Below, in pieces: positions 1 through 12,407 of a stretch of 64,000 nt of DNA (its first letter is position 1; the number at the start of each line of letters is the position of its first letter). Source of the stretch: Plazaster borealis (Eukaryota > Echinodermata > Asteroidea > Forcipulatida > Labidiasteridae); contig CM037474.1 of assembly GCA_021014325.1 (NCBI GenBank), positions 20,020,488-20,084,487 of the forward strand, given 5' to 3'. The notes under the pieces are model-generated. The model searched no databases, was not told where the DNA came from, and worked only from the letters and a program-made list of their open reading frames with translations. The position numbers were made by a program, and so were the translations under genes.

Positions 1-348
1 GTTTCCAAATCAGCTGTAACAACCATGTGCCTTCTGACATAAGGACACAACAGAAGCACAGTATCTCTTATCAAAACAATGTTTTTGTAACAAATGCAGA
101 GGTACATTGAGGCAACCTTCCTCCTAAGCTGATCCTAACATAATCAAAATATTGCACGTCAAAATTAAGAAATTGTCCAACTGACTCGATCTGGGTTTTG
201 ATGATTCTTTATTGTTTTAAGACAAACTGTTACGGTACTTTTAAGATATATTCCTCTCTTTGTCTAAAAGCTAGTTCAGACCACTCTATAAAAATACACG
301 AATAGAGAAGCTTATTTCAAGGCTTTCTTTGAGGAATAAAATACTAAC
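1..348. other. Plexin intron (3' of the coding exon)
   Basis: On the minus strand this follows the coding exon. It begins with a GTTAGT donor (plus positions 343-348) and the reading frame then runs 20 codons to a stop with no plexin-like residues. No second exon is visible before the window edge. Confidence 0.6.
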
Positions 349-1512
349 CAGATCCACCAAGGGGTTATCTGCACACTTAGGGCTGGGTAGCCAAGAGAGA
401 TCTGTTGAAGGAGTTAATCCTTGAGCGCATTCTTTCCTGCGATTGATAAAATTCTGGTTGATATTTTTGATGGAGTACATACAAACAGCGGATGCTTCCA
501 CAGGTTCCAGGTGGTTCTCTACTGATTCGGAAAACGTGACAATCAAAACTCTCTCCCCAACTTGAAAGCCATTTGTCGCTGCCAATCTGGACCCAATGGT
601 TGCCACAGTGGCAGACTGTGCAACATTGTAGTCTTTTCCGCCTTTCTTGCATGCCAAGGGTAACTCGATGTAGGAGAAATATTCCTGATCTTGCTGACAG
701 ATCTGGGCAATTTTTGTGCGGTAAGGACTTTTCAATACAGTGTGGTCCTCTGGCTGTACAGCAACAAAGTAACTGAAGTTGGTATTAGAAAATCCATAAA
801 TGTAATAAATGTTGAAGGGATGACCTGCGATGACATCAGCTGGAATGTTAATTGCTGATTTCTTGAAGTTGTATTTATCTTTCAGTATTGCAAACAATGA
901 CTTGATGCCAGAACTCTCTGGTGGTAGTATTCTGCTGGACACAGTCGGTACTCCCTTGTCAATCCAATCTGCATTGGATGTAGCAATGTAAAGTACATTC
1001 TCGTTGAATGGTCCTGGAGCTATAAATGCAACTGAAGATCCATCAGCTGTGTTTGCGACTATTTCTTCGTAACTATCGTTTCCAAGGAGAACTAAATTAT
1101 CCAAACGTCTGACGACACAGCTTCCTTGGTAAATGCTGCCACAGACAAACAAACGATCCTGGTCGATCACCAGGAGCTTATTGATATTATCTGTTGTTAT
1201 CCTGTCATATGTACAACTTATAGGTGGTGCTATACATTTTGGATTGTCCTGCCGGGGACCAGTAGCAATTGTTGCATTGATGACAAGGTCTCCTGAAAGT
1301 TTGTACAATCGGTTAACAGAACCAACATACAGTGCACCGGTGCTGGGATCTAGCACCATGTTCTTTAACTTAATGACATTGTTTTCTGGTTGGTTAACTT
1401 CCTCAAAAAATAAATACGGACGATGAGATGCAGCCAACAACACAAGCAGTTGACACAACAACAGACACCTGGTGAAAGTTTGGATTATGTTCATCAGGCT
1501 ACAGTCTGCCAT
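349..1512 (-). CDS. Plexin-A-like semaphorin receptor, first coding exon (388 codons, partial)
   Basis: Plexins are single-pass cell-surface receptors for semaphorins; the N-terminal sema domain binds ligand and the intracellular GAP domain signals in axon guidance. Only the N-terminus is here. Seen: ATG at 1512; hydrophobic signal peptide at about residues 10-29 (TRCLLLCQLLVLLAA); then a sema domain with GALYVGSVNRLYKL (59-72), RLFVCGSIYQGSC (120-132), IYYIYGF (235-241), VQPE (252-255) and SAVCMYSI (341-348). Cysteines at 93, 100, 124, 132, 272, 288, 344, 362 and 380 fit the plexin sema disulphide pattern. Possible N-glycosylation at N79, N145 and N245. The exon ends in phase 0 at a GTTAGT donor just after ADNPLVDL, near the end of the sema domain, so the last blade and the PSI, IPT, transmembrane and GAP regions lie beyond the left edge. 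The IYGF...VQPE segment looks more like plexin A than B; class assignment is from memory. A large first coding exon is usual for plexin A genes. Confidence 0.85.
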
Positions 1513-1701
1513 TTTGAATGTTTTCTCTTACTTCAAAGCCGAGTGCAGTACATGGGGTCTTCAAAACCCTGAAGAATAATTTGTGTGGTCAGTGAAGCAC
1601 ATCAGCCAGTGCATTGTACATTTGTACATGTGGAGTCATCACTAGGTTTTAGCAGCCCCTGTCATGGAGTCAGCTTCACTCTTCATCTGAGGTTTTTGTT
1701 T
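1513..1701 (-). other. Plexin 5' UTR part of the same exon, with splice acceptor
   Basis: Upstream of the plexin ATG the minus strand reads TTCCCTCTCTTTACAG (plus 1702-1717), a strong pyrimidine tract and acceptor. This implies at least one further non-coding 5' exon at higher coordinates. The start codon context is CAAAATGG, with A at -3 and G at +4, a good animal initiation context. Confidence 0.6.
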
Positions 1702-2219
1702 CTGTAAAGAGAGGGAAGAAAAGTTAAATCAACTATGAACCTTTCAGCACCTTTCAGCATAGAGCAACAAAAAACACACAAGTTCATCAAGTACTTAGTG
1801 TACATTATGAATCTCAGTTGCATTTATGAACACATTGTACAGCTTATCCTACAGATTTTTGTATTCCAAGACTACATGTACTTCCAGGTGTTGATTTGAT
1901 TGAAAGCGAGGAATGATAGCAAAACCAGATTCACCCACCTACTACATGTATGATTGATAGACTGCTTCCTACATATCATCATTTTGTAATGTATACCTGC
2001 ATGATGTGCCAACCGTTCTCACATTACTTCTATTCCAGGTCATTGTCCAGTCTGGTTTTTTTACACTTGGGGTGCAAGCCTCATTTAGAACCTTTCATTT
2101 TTTCTTTACATGATATAGCAGTACAGATTACTACACAAAGTCCCTTATTGGATGGCTTGGGTTGAAGAATTGTTTGTAATAATGTAGGTATGTATGTAAT
2201 GGAGGAAGGGAAATGACCA
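1702..2219. other. Non-coding, plexin 5' intron
   Basis: Presumed intron upstream of the plexin coding exon. Short TACATGTA motifs; nothing else recognised. Confidence 0.4.
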
Positions 2220-2632
2220 ATACAATTTTGTGATGTACTCATTTTTCAATAGATAGTCCTCATGTGAGTGGGGAGAAAAATTACAAGTCTCTAACCTCAC
2301 GTTAAAATGGTGTAAATTGCCATTGTATGCGACACCCTTCCAGTGCAAAATTTGTCAACATCCAAAACGTGACATCATTCTGAAAAAAATTGGGTCTCTA
2401 CATTTTTGTACAGGGATGTTTTGGTTCATAACGGACTTTTTCAAAGCGAAATTTGTACCATGACGTCATTGGATTTCAACAACTAATGGATCTTTACATT
2501 TCAAGGAGGAATTTTTCGTCAGTCAAAAAGTCAAATTCAAGGTCGTTTTGATTGAATATTGTCAAAGTCAGGAATGAACCAAAACATCCCCGTACAAAAA
2601 TGTAGAGACCCATTTTCCTCAGTATGATGTGT
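2220..2632. repeat. Copy of the long-inverted-repeat element also found at 49255
   Basis: Segments such as ATAGATAGTCCTCATGTGAG, ATTACAAGTCTCTAACC and AACCAAAACATCCCCGTAC recur in the same order at 49255..49560. The left terminal repeat is only partly present and the right one is missing, so this is a degraded or truncated copy. Confidence 0.75.
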
Positions 2633-3396
2633 ACTGACATATGAGTACGTACTTCTTTGTATTGCGTTTTGCTATAACCACAAACGTGATAAATGTAGAG
2701 GCTACAACTGTGGCATGTACAAATGTACATGTACAGTACATACTAGACAGTAGACATGTACACATGTACATGTACATGTACACCCTCCACTATAAACTGT
2801 AAACAAGTGAGCACATCTGGAATTGAAATCAGGTCAGCAAATTAACACTAAGTGGCTTACTTGTGTGGATGGTCTAAGACTAAGAGTAGTCTGAGAGCTT
2901 TGATTCAATCAGGATTTAATTCACAATTCTTACTCTGTCCTTCCCTGTCCAATTTCAGCACTGATGAATATAATTATACCCTTGCTGTATGATTACACTT
3001 TGCTCCAATGTTAATTTAGTACTATGCAACAAGCAGTGGATTGAAGTATGCAGGAACTTTTTGGTCAATCCATTTTTATCACCTACATTACACATGCATC
3101 CCTTCGTCTATTATTTGCAACCACAGAAAGGATCCGAATACATTTGTGTACGAATGAAAAATGCACATTATGTACATGTAACCACACCCTACATTATGTA
3201 CAAGTATACAGTTTGAAAAACATTGTTTTAACAGCATCCCTTTCTTTCCCGCAACACAAGTTGTTTGATGATTTGTTTCAATTGTGGGCTTACACCAGCC
3301 CTTGTACGTAGGTGTTCATGTACATCTGTGTATTAAGATGGGATGGGAATACATGTTTTCTTATATTAAATGTCATCGAGTGTTATAAATAGTACA
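2633..3396. other. Non-coding; TGTACATG simple repeat at 2705-2785
   Basis: The stretch around 2705-2785 is a run of alternating ACATGT/TGTACA palindromic hexamers. The rest shows no gene-like signal on either strand. Confidence 0.6.
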
Positions 3397-3545
3397 TAGA
3401 CCCCTTTCACTGACATCACACGTCGTCGTGGTTACTGTCTGCCATTTTCAGAGTCAAATTACGTGTACAGAATAAAGATATGGCATTCTAAAATGCCCAC
3501 AGCACAGTAATACACAGGGTAGTCTGGATCCCAAAATGGTGCTAG
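3397..3545. repeat. Partial copy of the GACCCC-ended MITE
   Basis: Begins TAGACCCCTTTCAC and contains CTGTCTGCCATTTTCAGAGTC and CCCAAAATGGT, as in the intact element at 18089..18248. The right end is not recognisable. Confidence 0.5.
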
Positions 3546-3598
3546 CAAGATTTACATGTACCATGGGTGTTGGCACCTGGTGAATTTGGTCAATATGA

Positions 3599-4869
3599 GG
3601 TCGTTCAGACACAGTACTAAAGTCGGTTTAACTCATGGTTCAACCTGATCGAGTTCAACTCTGTGTGTCTGAACGGTTCTGAAGTTAGACAGCCGAGCTG
3701 GAGGGTTTATCTTTAGACCGCTTCTGGTTTATCTTTTAACACTGCGTGTGGACAGAATAAAAATGACCACATCCGGTTTAACCCACAACAGATGGCCCTC
3801 TGACCTCCGTACGCAGCCTCAATGAACACGTCGAAATGAGAGCGGAAAGCGTGCGTCTTTCGTTTGGGTTATTTTCGTTTTCCTCACCTGTTATTTAGGT
3901 CTGTTTTCATCAAGATCGATATGAATACGATCGTGTATAATAACTCTGCATCTTCAGCCATGTCAGTTGATTCCTGCTTGATAGTCATCACGTCAATAAA
4001 CGAAATGATTGGACAGTGAATTGAGGAGTATCCAGAATTTTACAGATCACGAAAAATGCATCAATCTCTCGACATCAGCCAAGTTCCACACGCATGAAAT
4101 CTCAGCTCCCAGATTGTCATTTCCCCCTATTAAAACATGTAGCTCATAACAAATTTTCCTATTGGCCAATAATATCCATGTCCTACTCATCAACCAATAG
4201 GAGAATTTGTTGTGTGCCTGGCAGAAATACCTTCACGCACATGCTCTGTACATGCAGTCAGTACATGTGTACATCGATCCACAACAAAGATGATTGGGAA
4301 AACAAACGTTGAAAGTCATGACCGCAAAGACGTGGAAATGCCAGCAGAAATACAATGAGGAATATCATGCAAAATGGCCGTGTAAAAGGCGTTCAAACAG
4401 GGGAAATTATTGCGCATTTTGCAGTGCCGATATCCTGTGGAAAAAAACAATGGATAGCGGACGAAAAACCGCATTGTGACACTTCGCGATGATCGGATGG
4501 CATCAGGACATTGGGAAAAAACGCAATCTAAAAATGTGAGGTATTTAACGTTACACCCGCTCTGTTTAAAAATCCAGTTTAAACAAAAACTGAGTACAAG
4601 TTTTGAAAGTTGCCAGCGTGCGCTATCACAGTCAGTATTCACTATTTAGACAGGGCCATTTGTGTGCTTTTGTGAATTATCCGGATGTTGTTGTGTTGGG
4701 TAACGGTGCTGTTTGACCTCTTAAAACCGAAGATAAACCGTATCAGGTTTAACTTTGAGCTGTCTGAACGCAAGGTAGTTTTATTTTTACGACCGCCCCC
4801 CCCCCCCCCCTGCTGCTCGTAAAGTTAAACCAGTTCGGGTCTAACTTAGTACGCTGTCTGAACATACCC
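3599..4869. mobile_element. Non-autonomous DNA transposon with inverted ends (~1.27 kb)
   Basis: The left end GTTCAGACACAGTACTAAAGT and the reverse complement of the right end, GTTCAGACAGCGTACTAAGT, form imperfect terminal repeats. Both ends continue into GTTTAAC-rich subterminal repeats (GGTTTATCTTT near 3706, and its inverse near 4730). The interior holds a second inverted repeat (AACAAATTTTCCTATTGG near 4137 against its inverse near 4190) and a run of 18 C at about 4794-4811. No transposase is readable. Confidence 0.65.
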
Positions 4870-4881
4870 TTTTATACAACA

Positions 4882-5075
4882 AATTTCACGCTGGACCGCA
4901 AGCCCAAGGCCAGTGATTTTAGCGTTGGGCCAGTAAACTCACGACTTGATGCGTCTGGTGGTCTTGTGTGAGTGTTTTTTCTTCAATTAAATAATAATAC
5001 CTCACTAAAATGATGTTCAACTGTTGACTTTGAGTCTGGTACCGGTAAATATCATTCTATTCATACATCAAGAAA
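4882..5075. repeat. Fragment of the CAGGGCTCAAATTT hAT-like element
   Basis: Matches the family at 32573, 33797 and 39885 through GGCCAGTGATTTTAGCGTTG and GGGCCAGTAAACTC, but the terminal CAGGGC is missing on the left and the element stops about 190 bp in. Confidence 0.7.
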
Positions 5076-5463
5076 TCATGTACAAACTATACAAAATATA
5101 AAAAGTAAAATACCTCCTGACTCTAGCTCAGCACTGCCCACCTAGAAGGACACATGACTAAGGACACTTCAGGAAAAATCAACCTTGTTTTTTTTCCTGT
5201 TCCTGTCCACATTGGCAGAGAGTCTGTGTTGACATGGTATGACAGCTGGATTTTCCTGTACAAGGTTCTCAGAAGGAAAGGCTTCAGGTACATTCCTGAT
5301 ACTGAACATTGTGGCAGCGTAGGTCAATGATCTTTCAATTGGGCCATCTAAACATACAGTACTACTAGGAGATGTGCCCTGATTGTCTTGGCCTCAAGAT
5401 GAAATATGAGCATCGCTGTATGCGGTACTGGTAAGTGGCAACTTGGATGTCTCCAAAACATTA

Positions 5464-6262
5464 CAAAACAAGCTTCCCTACTGCTTTGTACACTGTATGT
5501 ACATCATGTTGACATAATATGTGTAAACGTTCATTCAATTTAACCATAGAGAACGGTAATTTCTTCCCTACTGCTTTGAACACTGTTTGAACATGTACAC
5601 CAGTGTTCTCCAACCTATAGAAAAGACGTGGCGCACCGCCACGCTTTCTGCGGCGCACGCCACACTTTTATAATCGTCGCCAAGCTTTAAAAAAAAAAAA
5701 AAAAACTAAAAAAAAAACCTTTTTTTTTTTTTTTGGAGCACACTAGTAACACGGAATTACAACCTTTAATTTTCAAAGTTGGCGAACACTGTACATGTTG
5801 ACGTGTAATAATTTCTTCCCTACTGCTTTGTACACTTTATTGTAGACATAATATGTGTAAACGTTCATTCAATATAACCATATAACCATAGAGAACGGTC
5901 ATTTATTCCCTACTGCTTTGAACACTGTTTGAACATGTACATGTTGACATGTGTAAATAATTTCTTCCCTACTGCTTTGTACACTGTTTGTACATGTCGA
6001 CATGTGTAAATGTTCATTCAATATGACCATAGAGAACGGTATTTTCTTCCCTACTGCTTTGTACACTGTGTACATGTTGTTTATGTGATGTTCAGTCAAT
6101 ATGACCATAGAGTATGGTCATTTCTTCCCTACTGCTTTGTACACTGTATACATGTTGTTTATGTGTAAATGTTCAGTCAATATGACCATAGAGTATGGTC
6201 ATTTCTTCCCTACTGCTTTGTACACTGTTTATGTATGTATGTTGACATGTGTAGACGTTCAT
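5464..6262. repeat. Minisatellite, about eight units of 60-95 bp
   Basis: The motif TTCCCTACTGCTTTGTACAC recurs near 5472, 5564, 5816, 5906, 5966, 6047, 6125 and 6208, each followed by a variable TGTACATGTTGACATG stretch and ACCATAGAGAACGGT. Unit length varies. The short minus-strand open frames here are products of the repeat, not genes. The array is interrupted at 5601-5791. Confidence 0.9.
5601..5791. mobile_element. 191-bp hAT-like MITE inserted inside the minisatellite
   Basis: Ends CAGTGTTCTCCAAC and GTTGGCGAACACTG are inverted repeats with one mismatch. Flanks are TACAC on the left and TACAT on the right; the neighbouring uninterrupted unit near 5930-5948 reads GAACATGTACATGTTGAC, giving the empty site. 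The interior is A/T homopolymers, including an A-run and T-run at about 5691-5733. Confidence 0.75.
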
Positions 6263-7691
6263 TGACAGATTCCAAAATTAAACACCGCGTACATAAATAC
6301 ATGTACATACTGTACTTGAACCATGCTTGAACAGACATGTAAATTTTTATAATTTTGTTGATGAATATGTAGTCGTACAGTATAGTACAAATATGTATCT
6401 AATATAAAAATGTATGTTACACAGCACAATTTACAAAAATAACGTGCTGTGCATTCAGTGACATTTAGGCCTATTGTTCATTTTATACATGTAATTTTGT
6501 TCACCTCAAAGATCAGCACACTCAAGAAATCCAAATGAACAACATGTTCTGGTGACCCTTCCATACAAAAATACATTCTATTTCCAAGAAGCAGCAACCT
6601 TTCAGTTTGTAAAACGTACAGTACACGTGTACATGTACATACCATGAACCTGTACATGTACATGTATGTACATGTACATGTAAATGTACACTAAGAGTTG
6701 TGCAAACACACTGCATGTCACAGCATACCTACATCACAGCATTATGCAGATGGAGCTAAAGTGCATGAAAGGTCTGATCTAACCATGGCGGTCTCCCTCA
6801 ATGATCTAACCATGGATCTAACTTGAAGAACATTGAACTGGGTGATCCCACAGCGATTCCACCTCATGTCAAGCTCTGAGCACAGAGAAAGGACGGCCAC
6901 TCAGAGGAGGGATGTACACATACCTTCTACATAGTATTTATTATTCAGCCTGCTGTAAATGCAATTGGGAGGTGTTGACAAAAACTGTCAGTGGATGTAA
7001 ATTAGGTTGCCCTGATACAGATGGGCCTTCATTCCATGATATACTGTTAGGTCTGCAACAATCCTAACTTCTGTAAATAAAGGGAAAGTGAATCACAACT
7101 AGGTACATATACAATGTGTGTTAAATGACTAATTACTGTCAGCAATGTAGGCCTATACTATAAATAAATGTTAACTTTTAATCCATGTCCGTTGTACAAG
7201 TACAGGTAGCAACCTGATTTTTCTTTCAGAGAATGTAGTAGCCTACTAACATCACAGTGTTAAGCAGCAACAGCAAATAAAGTTTTGATTCAATATTTTT
7301 TTTTTGTGCAAAACTATCAACATGTAGAAGAGTATTGACAAATTTCTTTTATTTCTGAGAGCAGATAATGGCTGAGACTTCAGTCATGTGTCCCAAATGC
7401 TTATTTGAGAGAGGACACAAGTACCTTTAAGCTGAACATTAAATATGAATGAATAAAAACATTTGTCCTTAGAAATAACAAAAAGTACTTTGTATGTCAG
7501 TCTACTTTTAATTCTACATCCTTGGAAGGTTACACTGACAGTAAAATCGTTAGTTGCTCTGGGTTTCCCCAAGGGAATGTTCATATTGGAACAACAGGCA
7601 TGATATTTGGTCCATTGGAAAAAAGTAGAAAAATTTTACTGAATAAAAGAGCTGACCTACATATGGTGCAGCCTCTAAGAGACTTTTCAGG
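6263..7691. other. Non-coding; TGTACATG simple repeat at 6620-6690
   Basis: 6620-6690 is a run of TACATG/CATGTA units. No exon-like open frame or recognised element is visible in the rest. Confidence 0.55.
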
Positions 7692-8102
7692 TGTGTCGTG
7701 GTCGAGCGGTTAAGAACACTGGACTCAAGCTCTGGTGTTCCTGATCAGCAGAGTGTGAGTTAGAGTCCCAGTTGTGACACTTGTGTCCTTAGCAAGACAC
7801 TTAACCATTATTGCTGCGTCCTTCGGATGGGACGTAAAGCCGTAGGTCCTTTGTGTTGTGTAATGCACGTAAAAGAATCCAGTGCACTTATCGTAAAGAG
7901 AAGGGGTTCGCCCCGGTGTTCCTGGTTTGATTGGCTGCATATTGCGCCACAGCACCTTGTAAACCATTACATGGTGCTATGTCAAGGGATAGGTCTCATA
8001 CTACAAAAACTTAGCTCAGCATACCTTGCAGAAAAAATACTGAGCGTATTGATAAGCCCATCGGGTGTGATAAAGCGCTACTTTAAGAACTCAGTATTAT
8101 TA
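7692..8102 (+). mobile_element. tRNA-Leu-derived SINE, copy 1
   Basis: Head: GTGTCGTGGTCGAGCGGTTA (A box), an anticodon-loop-like ACTCAAG (CAA, Leu type) and a degraded B box GAGTTAGAGTCC. Body: GTCCTTAGCAAGACACTTAACC, CTTCGGATGGGACGTAAAGC and GCGCCACAGCACCTTGTAAACC. The tail ends AAAGCGCTACTTTAAGAACTCAGTATTATT. Five related copies occur in this window. Confidence 0.88.
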
Positions 8103-9146
8103 CACCATGTACATACGTACTGTAGGTAACCTTTGTTTACAAAAAGAGTGACCTTGCAGATTTTCAGGGTGCACCCCACTAAAAAAATATGGAGAAAACA
8201 GAGCGTCGAGCTCATGAATATTTTGTAGGCCCTCAAAATATCCTATATTAGACAGATTTGAGAGCCCAATAAAAGGGGTAGAGTGTAAAAATGTTGCCCA
8301 ATTGTAACCTGGGGGTTGTTGACTTCCAACTTGAGGTATTTTGGATGACATAGGCCCTGAAAAATGGTCCTATTTTCCGAGAGGTGTAGGGACATTTTTC
8401 AAGATTGATGCTCGGACGTTTGGAAAATTACACCGGTGTAGGGGTGTTTTTATTTGGAGGGAGAATAACTCGACGGGACCAGGGACTCCCCATATTAAAT
8501 TGAGCTGAGAATAAAAGTTCAAGAGTCAATTAATACTTTTCCCTTTACTGTAAAATGCTGTGAGACTTTTAAGTATTTTTCGTGTATTTTTGAATATTTA
8601 GCCTTTTGCACTGAATGCTATGGGAGTGGAATTAGTGGGGTGCACCCTTCCGGGCATTTCCTGACAGGCAAGAATACCACACTGGTATTATGTGAAACTT
8701 TACATTATTTGTCAAAATTTCCATATCAATTCAAGAGTTATAAGTATAACAGCTGAACATGTTTTGAGATGGATCCCCTTTCTCTGTATCAAAAGTTGAT
8801 AAAAATCATAGTCAACAGTACAATCTCCACAAAATGTAAGATTTTATGTTTTCTTCCGTTGAGCTGTGTACAAATTGTGCCTGCAGGAAGTCCAGGCTTG
8901 GTGGCTCTTTAGTAAACATATGTCGCAGGTCACATGGACTACACCGAAGCATTGATTTGCATCTCCCTGAAAAATGCCATCCTTGTTCATTTTATTAATG
9001 AGCTTAAAATATTGAGCAGATGAGAGGAAGAGATCAGATTACTTAATATAGCCAGACTAATGCATAATCCAGGTCACTAATCTACATGTATGACACCAAC
9101 ACAATGATTGCAGCATACAATGCTTTGTGGGAGTAGGTAATACATG
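8103..9146. other. Non-coding, no recognised element
   Basis: The phrase GGGGTGCACCC occurs near 8170 (inverted form) and 8638, suggesting the outer parts of an unrecognised repeat of about 490 bp. No coding signal. Confidence 0.35.
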
Positions 9147-9348
9147 CAGGGTTTACCCTTAACTTTTTTAGTGACTAGCCAGCAGGACCAGTTAGCTTAA
9201 TCAGTCAGCTTAGTTCACTAGTCCATATTTCAAATGAATATACACGTAGGGATGCTTTTCAACACTGAACTAGCTAGCCGGACCACTTGGAGTGAATTTT
9301 GACTGGCCCTCATGTGTTTTAACGGACCACTGTTAAGGGAGAATGCTG
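9147..9348. mobile_element. ~200-bp hAT-like MITE (CAGGGTTTACCCTTAAC)
   Basis: Left end CAGGGTTTACCCTTAAC; inverse of the right end is CAGCATTCTCCCTTAAC. Flanks ACATG and AAATG agree at 4 of 5 bases. The middle repeats CTAGCCAGCAGGACC / CTAGCTAGCCGGACC. Confidence 0.6.
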
Positions 9349-11640
9349 AAATGTACACCTAGTCCTAATATCAAAGCTGCCAACATTTGCATTTGCAATA
9401 GCGAAAAAGTTTCCACAATCAGGGAGATTTTCAAATTTGTTCATCAGAACATGAAAAGATTAGTTTTATTTTCAGGGAACTTTCTGCAGAATCAGGGAGA
9501 CTTGGCATCTCTGTACTGTGCCCGAAGCTGTCCATGTGTGAATAACTTGATCCTACTAGTGACGTGCTAAAGCCCTGACTGGCTTCCTCCATGCTGAGAC
9601 TAATGTTGACAGTTTAAGACTGAATGTACATGTAACTTGACTTGAGATGATTAATTACTTTCTGAAGCTCCTACAAATTACAAGGCATGCTTTCACAATT
9701 ACTTGGTCCTTCTTGGCACTAAATTCTAAACCTTGCTGTACTGTACATGTAGGCCCTATCCTACATAGTGTGTAGGTTACCGGCAAAAATGCCACACTCA
9801 AGTACATGTACTGTATGTACATTGATGTACATGTTGTATGTAGTGCTGCTTGTTACAGGTTCCCTGCTATTGGCAACAATTTTGTCCAGACAAGTCAGTC
9901 CATAAAATTATGTCCTGGACACAATTGAACAGGCTCTTGTTTGATTCAAAATACCAGGAATTTCTAGCACTCTTCCCATAGATGAGCAGAACACTACATG
10001 TAGGCCTAGTTGATAAAGTAAATAATATCTAGGCTAGGTGATAATATCACTAACTAACACTCCAAATTGAATGCACAAAAGATAAGACAAAGATTTTGTG
10101 CACCTACTGTATACGTAAGTTTTCATTGGATCATTTATGGGCAAGCAATGATAGCCCACTATTTGACCATGCAATATTTGCAGCTACATGTACATGTATG
10201 TATTCGATTATTGGGACATGGAAAAGCCCCTTTTTTTTCTCCCTTCACACGCCAAAGAAATGTACAGTATGTATATACCCAGCATTCCCCAAAATGTTCA
10301 AATACCAGCGAGACTTACAAGGTCTCATCAAGAACATCATTGTAGACAGGTCTGTTACTGTACTGTATCAGAGAGCAAGCTGTAGTGTAGGTTAGGATTG
10401 GTTTCATGGTACAAGGAGAATTGAATTTTACTCTCCAGTCTCTTCATATGATTGAGTTAATCCTACCATGATCCTACTGTGTAGTTACTACACTCAAGCT
10501 ACATACACTGTACATGTACACTCTAGCTTCACAAGAACCTTAAACAATTCCTACCTCCATGACAGAACATGGAGCTACATGTATAAAAAGGATGCATAGA
10601 GCTATACACAGATGTAGCCTCCATGCTAGTGTACAGTATTTCAAATGATTTATGGCTAAAAATAACCTGCCAGCCTCAATCATAAACACCATAAAACAAA
10701 ATGGACGACAGGGATAGTGCAAGCAGGTTTGGCAATAGGACTAACCGGTAAATATGTGTATGGCATGTACTTGATAACAACTGACCTGTGGAAGTTTCAA
10801 GTATGACAACTGTGTCACTGTACATTGTACAGTGGGCAGTAGTCAGAATAACCTCAGTTATAAATCTGATGAAATTTATACACTGTGTACTGTGAACCCA
10901 TGATGAACCATTGCACTATGATAAACCCAGACATTGCTTGAGAAAAAAAACCTAGTCACCTTGTTTACAACTAGAATGACCTTGTGCATTCCAGAACATT
11001 TCCTGACAATCAAGATACAAAGAATACAGCATCCCACAGAGCAAATCCTTGCTCTATACATGCAGTGTAATTAAGTAAACAGTACATGTACATTGGTCCA
11101 GAACTTTTTAATTACATGGTTAATACCACATGAAGAATTGTAAAAAGTTGATCAAAATCATACAGCTTTCAACATTTAAAACTAAAATATCAGATTTGAC
11201 AGTCCTTCCATTGAACAGTGTACAAATAGACTCCAAGCCAGCAGCAGCAGGAAATCCAGGCTTTAATGGCTCTTTTGGATTTGATGTCACATTTCTTGAT
11301 CATGACTTTCCTAGTACTAGGAGTCACTTGTTTATACATAAATGTAAACAGGAACATCATGTACTTTATGTACCAAACAACCAGACAATGCACAAGAAAA
11401 GCAATTCCGTCATTTTATAACATGTCTATTAAATGAGGTGTGTACACAACTGTAATTTTATACAGTGTGTAACAAATAAAATTGCAATTTACACATGCAA
11501 TTATCCAAATTTGTTATTAAAAAAATACATATTGTTATTTCTATTTTGTGGAAACAAAGAATGATCGAAACATGTATCTTTTTTTATGTTAATAAATGAC
11601 TCATTTGATCTTAAATGTTTTTAAATAATTTGGGGTTAGA
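9349..11640. other. Non-coding; no recognised element
   Basis: Scattered TACATGTA motifs. Several short overlapping open frames at 10067-10395 have no domain-like pattern and cross T-rich and TACATG runs. I see no gene here. Confidence 0.45.
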
Positions 11641-11722
11641 AAAATTGACCAGAGCGGGATTTGAACCAACGACCTCCGGTTTAACGTGCCGGCGCTCTAC
11701 CAACTGAGCTATCTACATGTAG
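11641..11722 (-). repeat. tRNA-Asn-like SINE head or tRNA pseudogene
   Basis: On the minus strand: AGATAGCTCAGTTGGTAGAG (A-box region), CCGGCACGTTAAACCGG (anticodon arm with GTT, but C rather than T at position 33) and GGTTCAAATCCCGC (B box and T arm). The acceptor stem does not pair, so this is not a functional tRNA gene. A closely similar sequence is at 47658. Confidence 0.75.
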
Positions 11723-12407
11723 CCCTATGTTGGTGGTCTCCTTACTAAACTGATCATTTAAGGGTGTTTTTTTCTCCTCCTGTCGATCAATGTTTATTGT
11801 GTTTTAAACCGAATAAATCCATAGAATAAATGTTTAAAAATCCTACTTCAGACTTGTACACAGGTACTTGATAATAAATACTCACCACCAGATCTTGATT
11901 TATATCTGTCAAGTACAATGCTTTAAAAAAACTTACCCAGACAGCCTCAACTAAACTTGCAATTCTACACTTCAGTGAATGACCAACTATTCTTTGGACC
12001 TTTCAAAGTGAAGTGGTGATATATGCCAAGAATGTAAACACTATCCCATAATACTTATCTAAGACTGTCCACACACAATGTGAATAATCCCACTGATTGT
12101 GTCAATTGATAAAAGAAGAACCTTGTAGGTCTACTATGTTTCTTCACAAGTTGGTCTGTTCATTGAGCCGTCAACAGTCACAACAAAGAAATCTGCACCA
12201 ATTGTAAGCTGGAAATCACTGGATAATAAGTCTCCTTTTGCATTCTAAATACATACATAATTTGTCCTACATTTTACACAAAGGCAATTATTGCATCAGG
12301 TTAACGACAAACATGTACTTAACATGCACATGTGTACACTGCTGGACTATTTGCATGTTGCATGTTGTGTTCAACCATTTCCTTCCACGGTTTATTATGC
12401 TCATGTT
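11723..12407. other. Non-coding
   Basis: AT-rich, no recognised repeat or exon. Confidence 0.4.

Noticed and set aside
4294..4642. Overlapping open frames on both strands, up to 108 codons
   Set aside because: They lie inside the inverted-end element and show no transposase or other domain pattern.
5461..6108. Minus-strand open frames of 65-69 codons
   Set aside because: They are translations of the minisatellite and of the inserted MITE.
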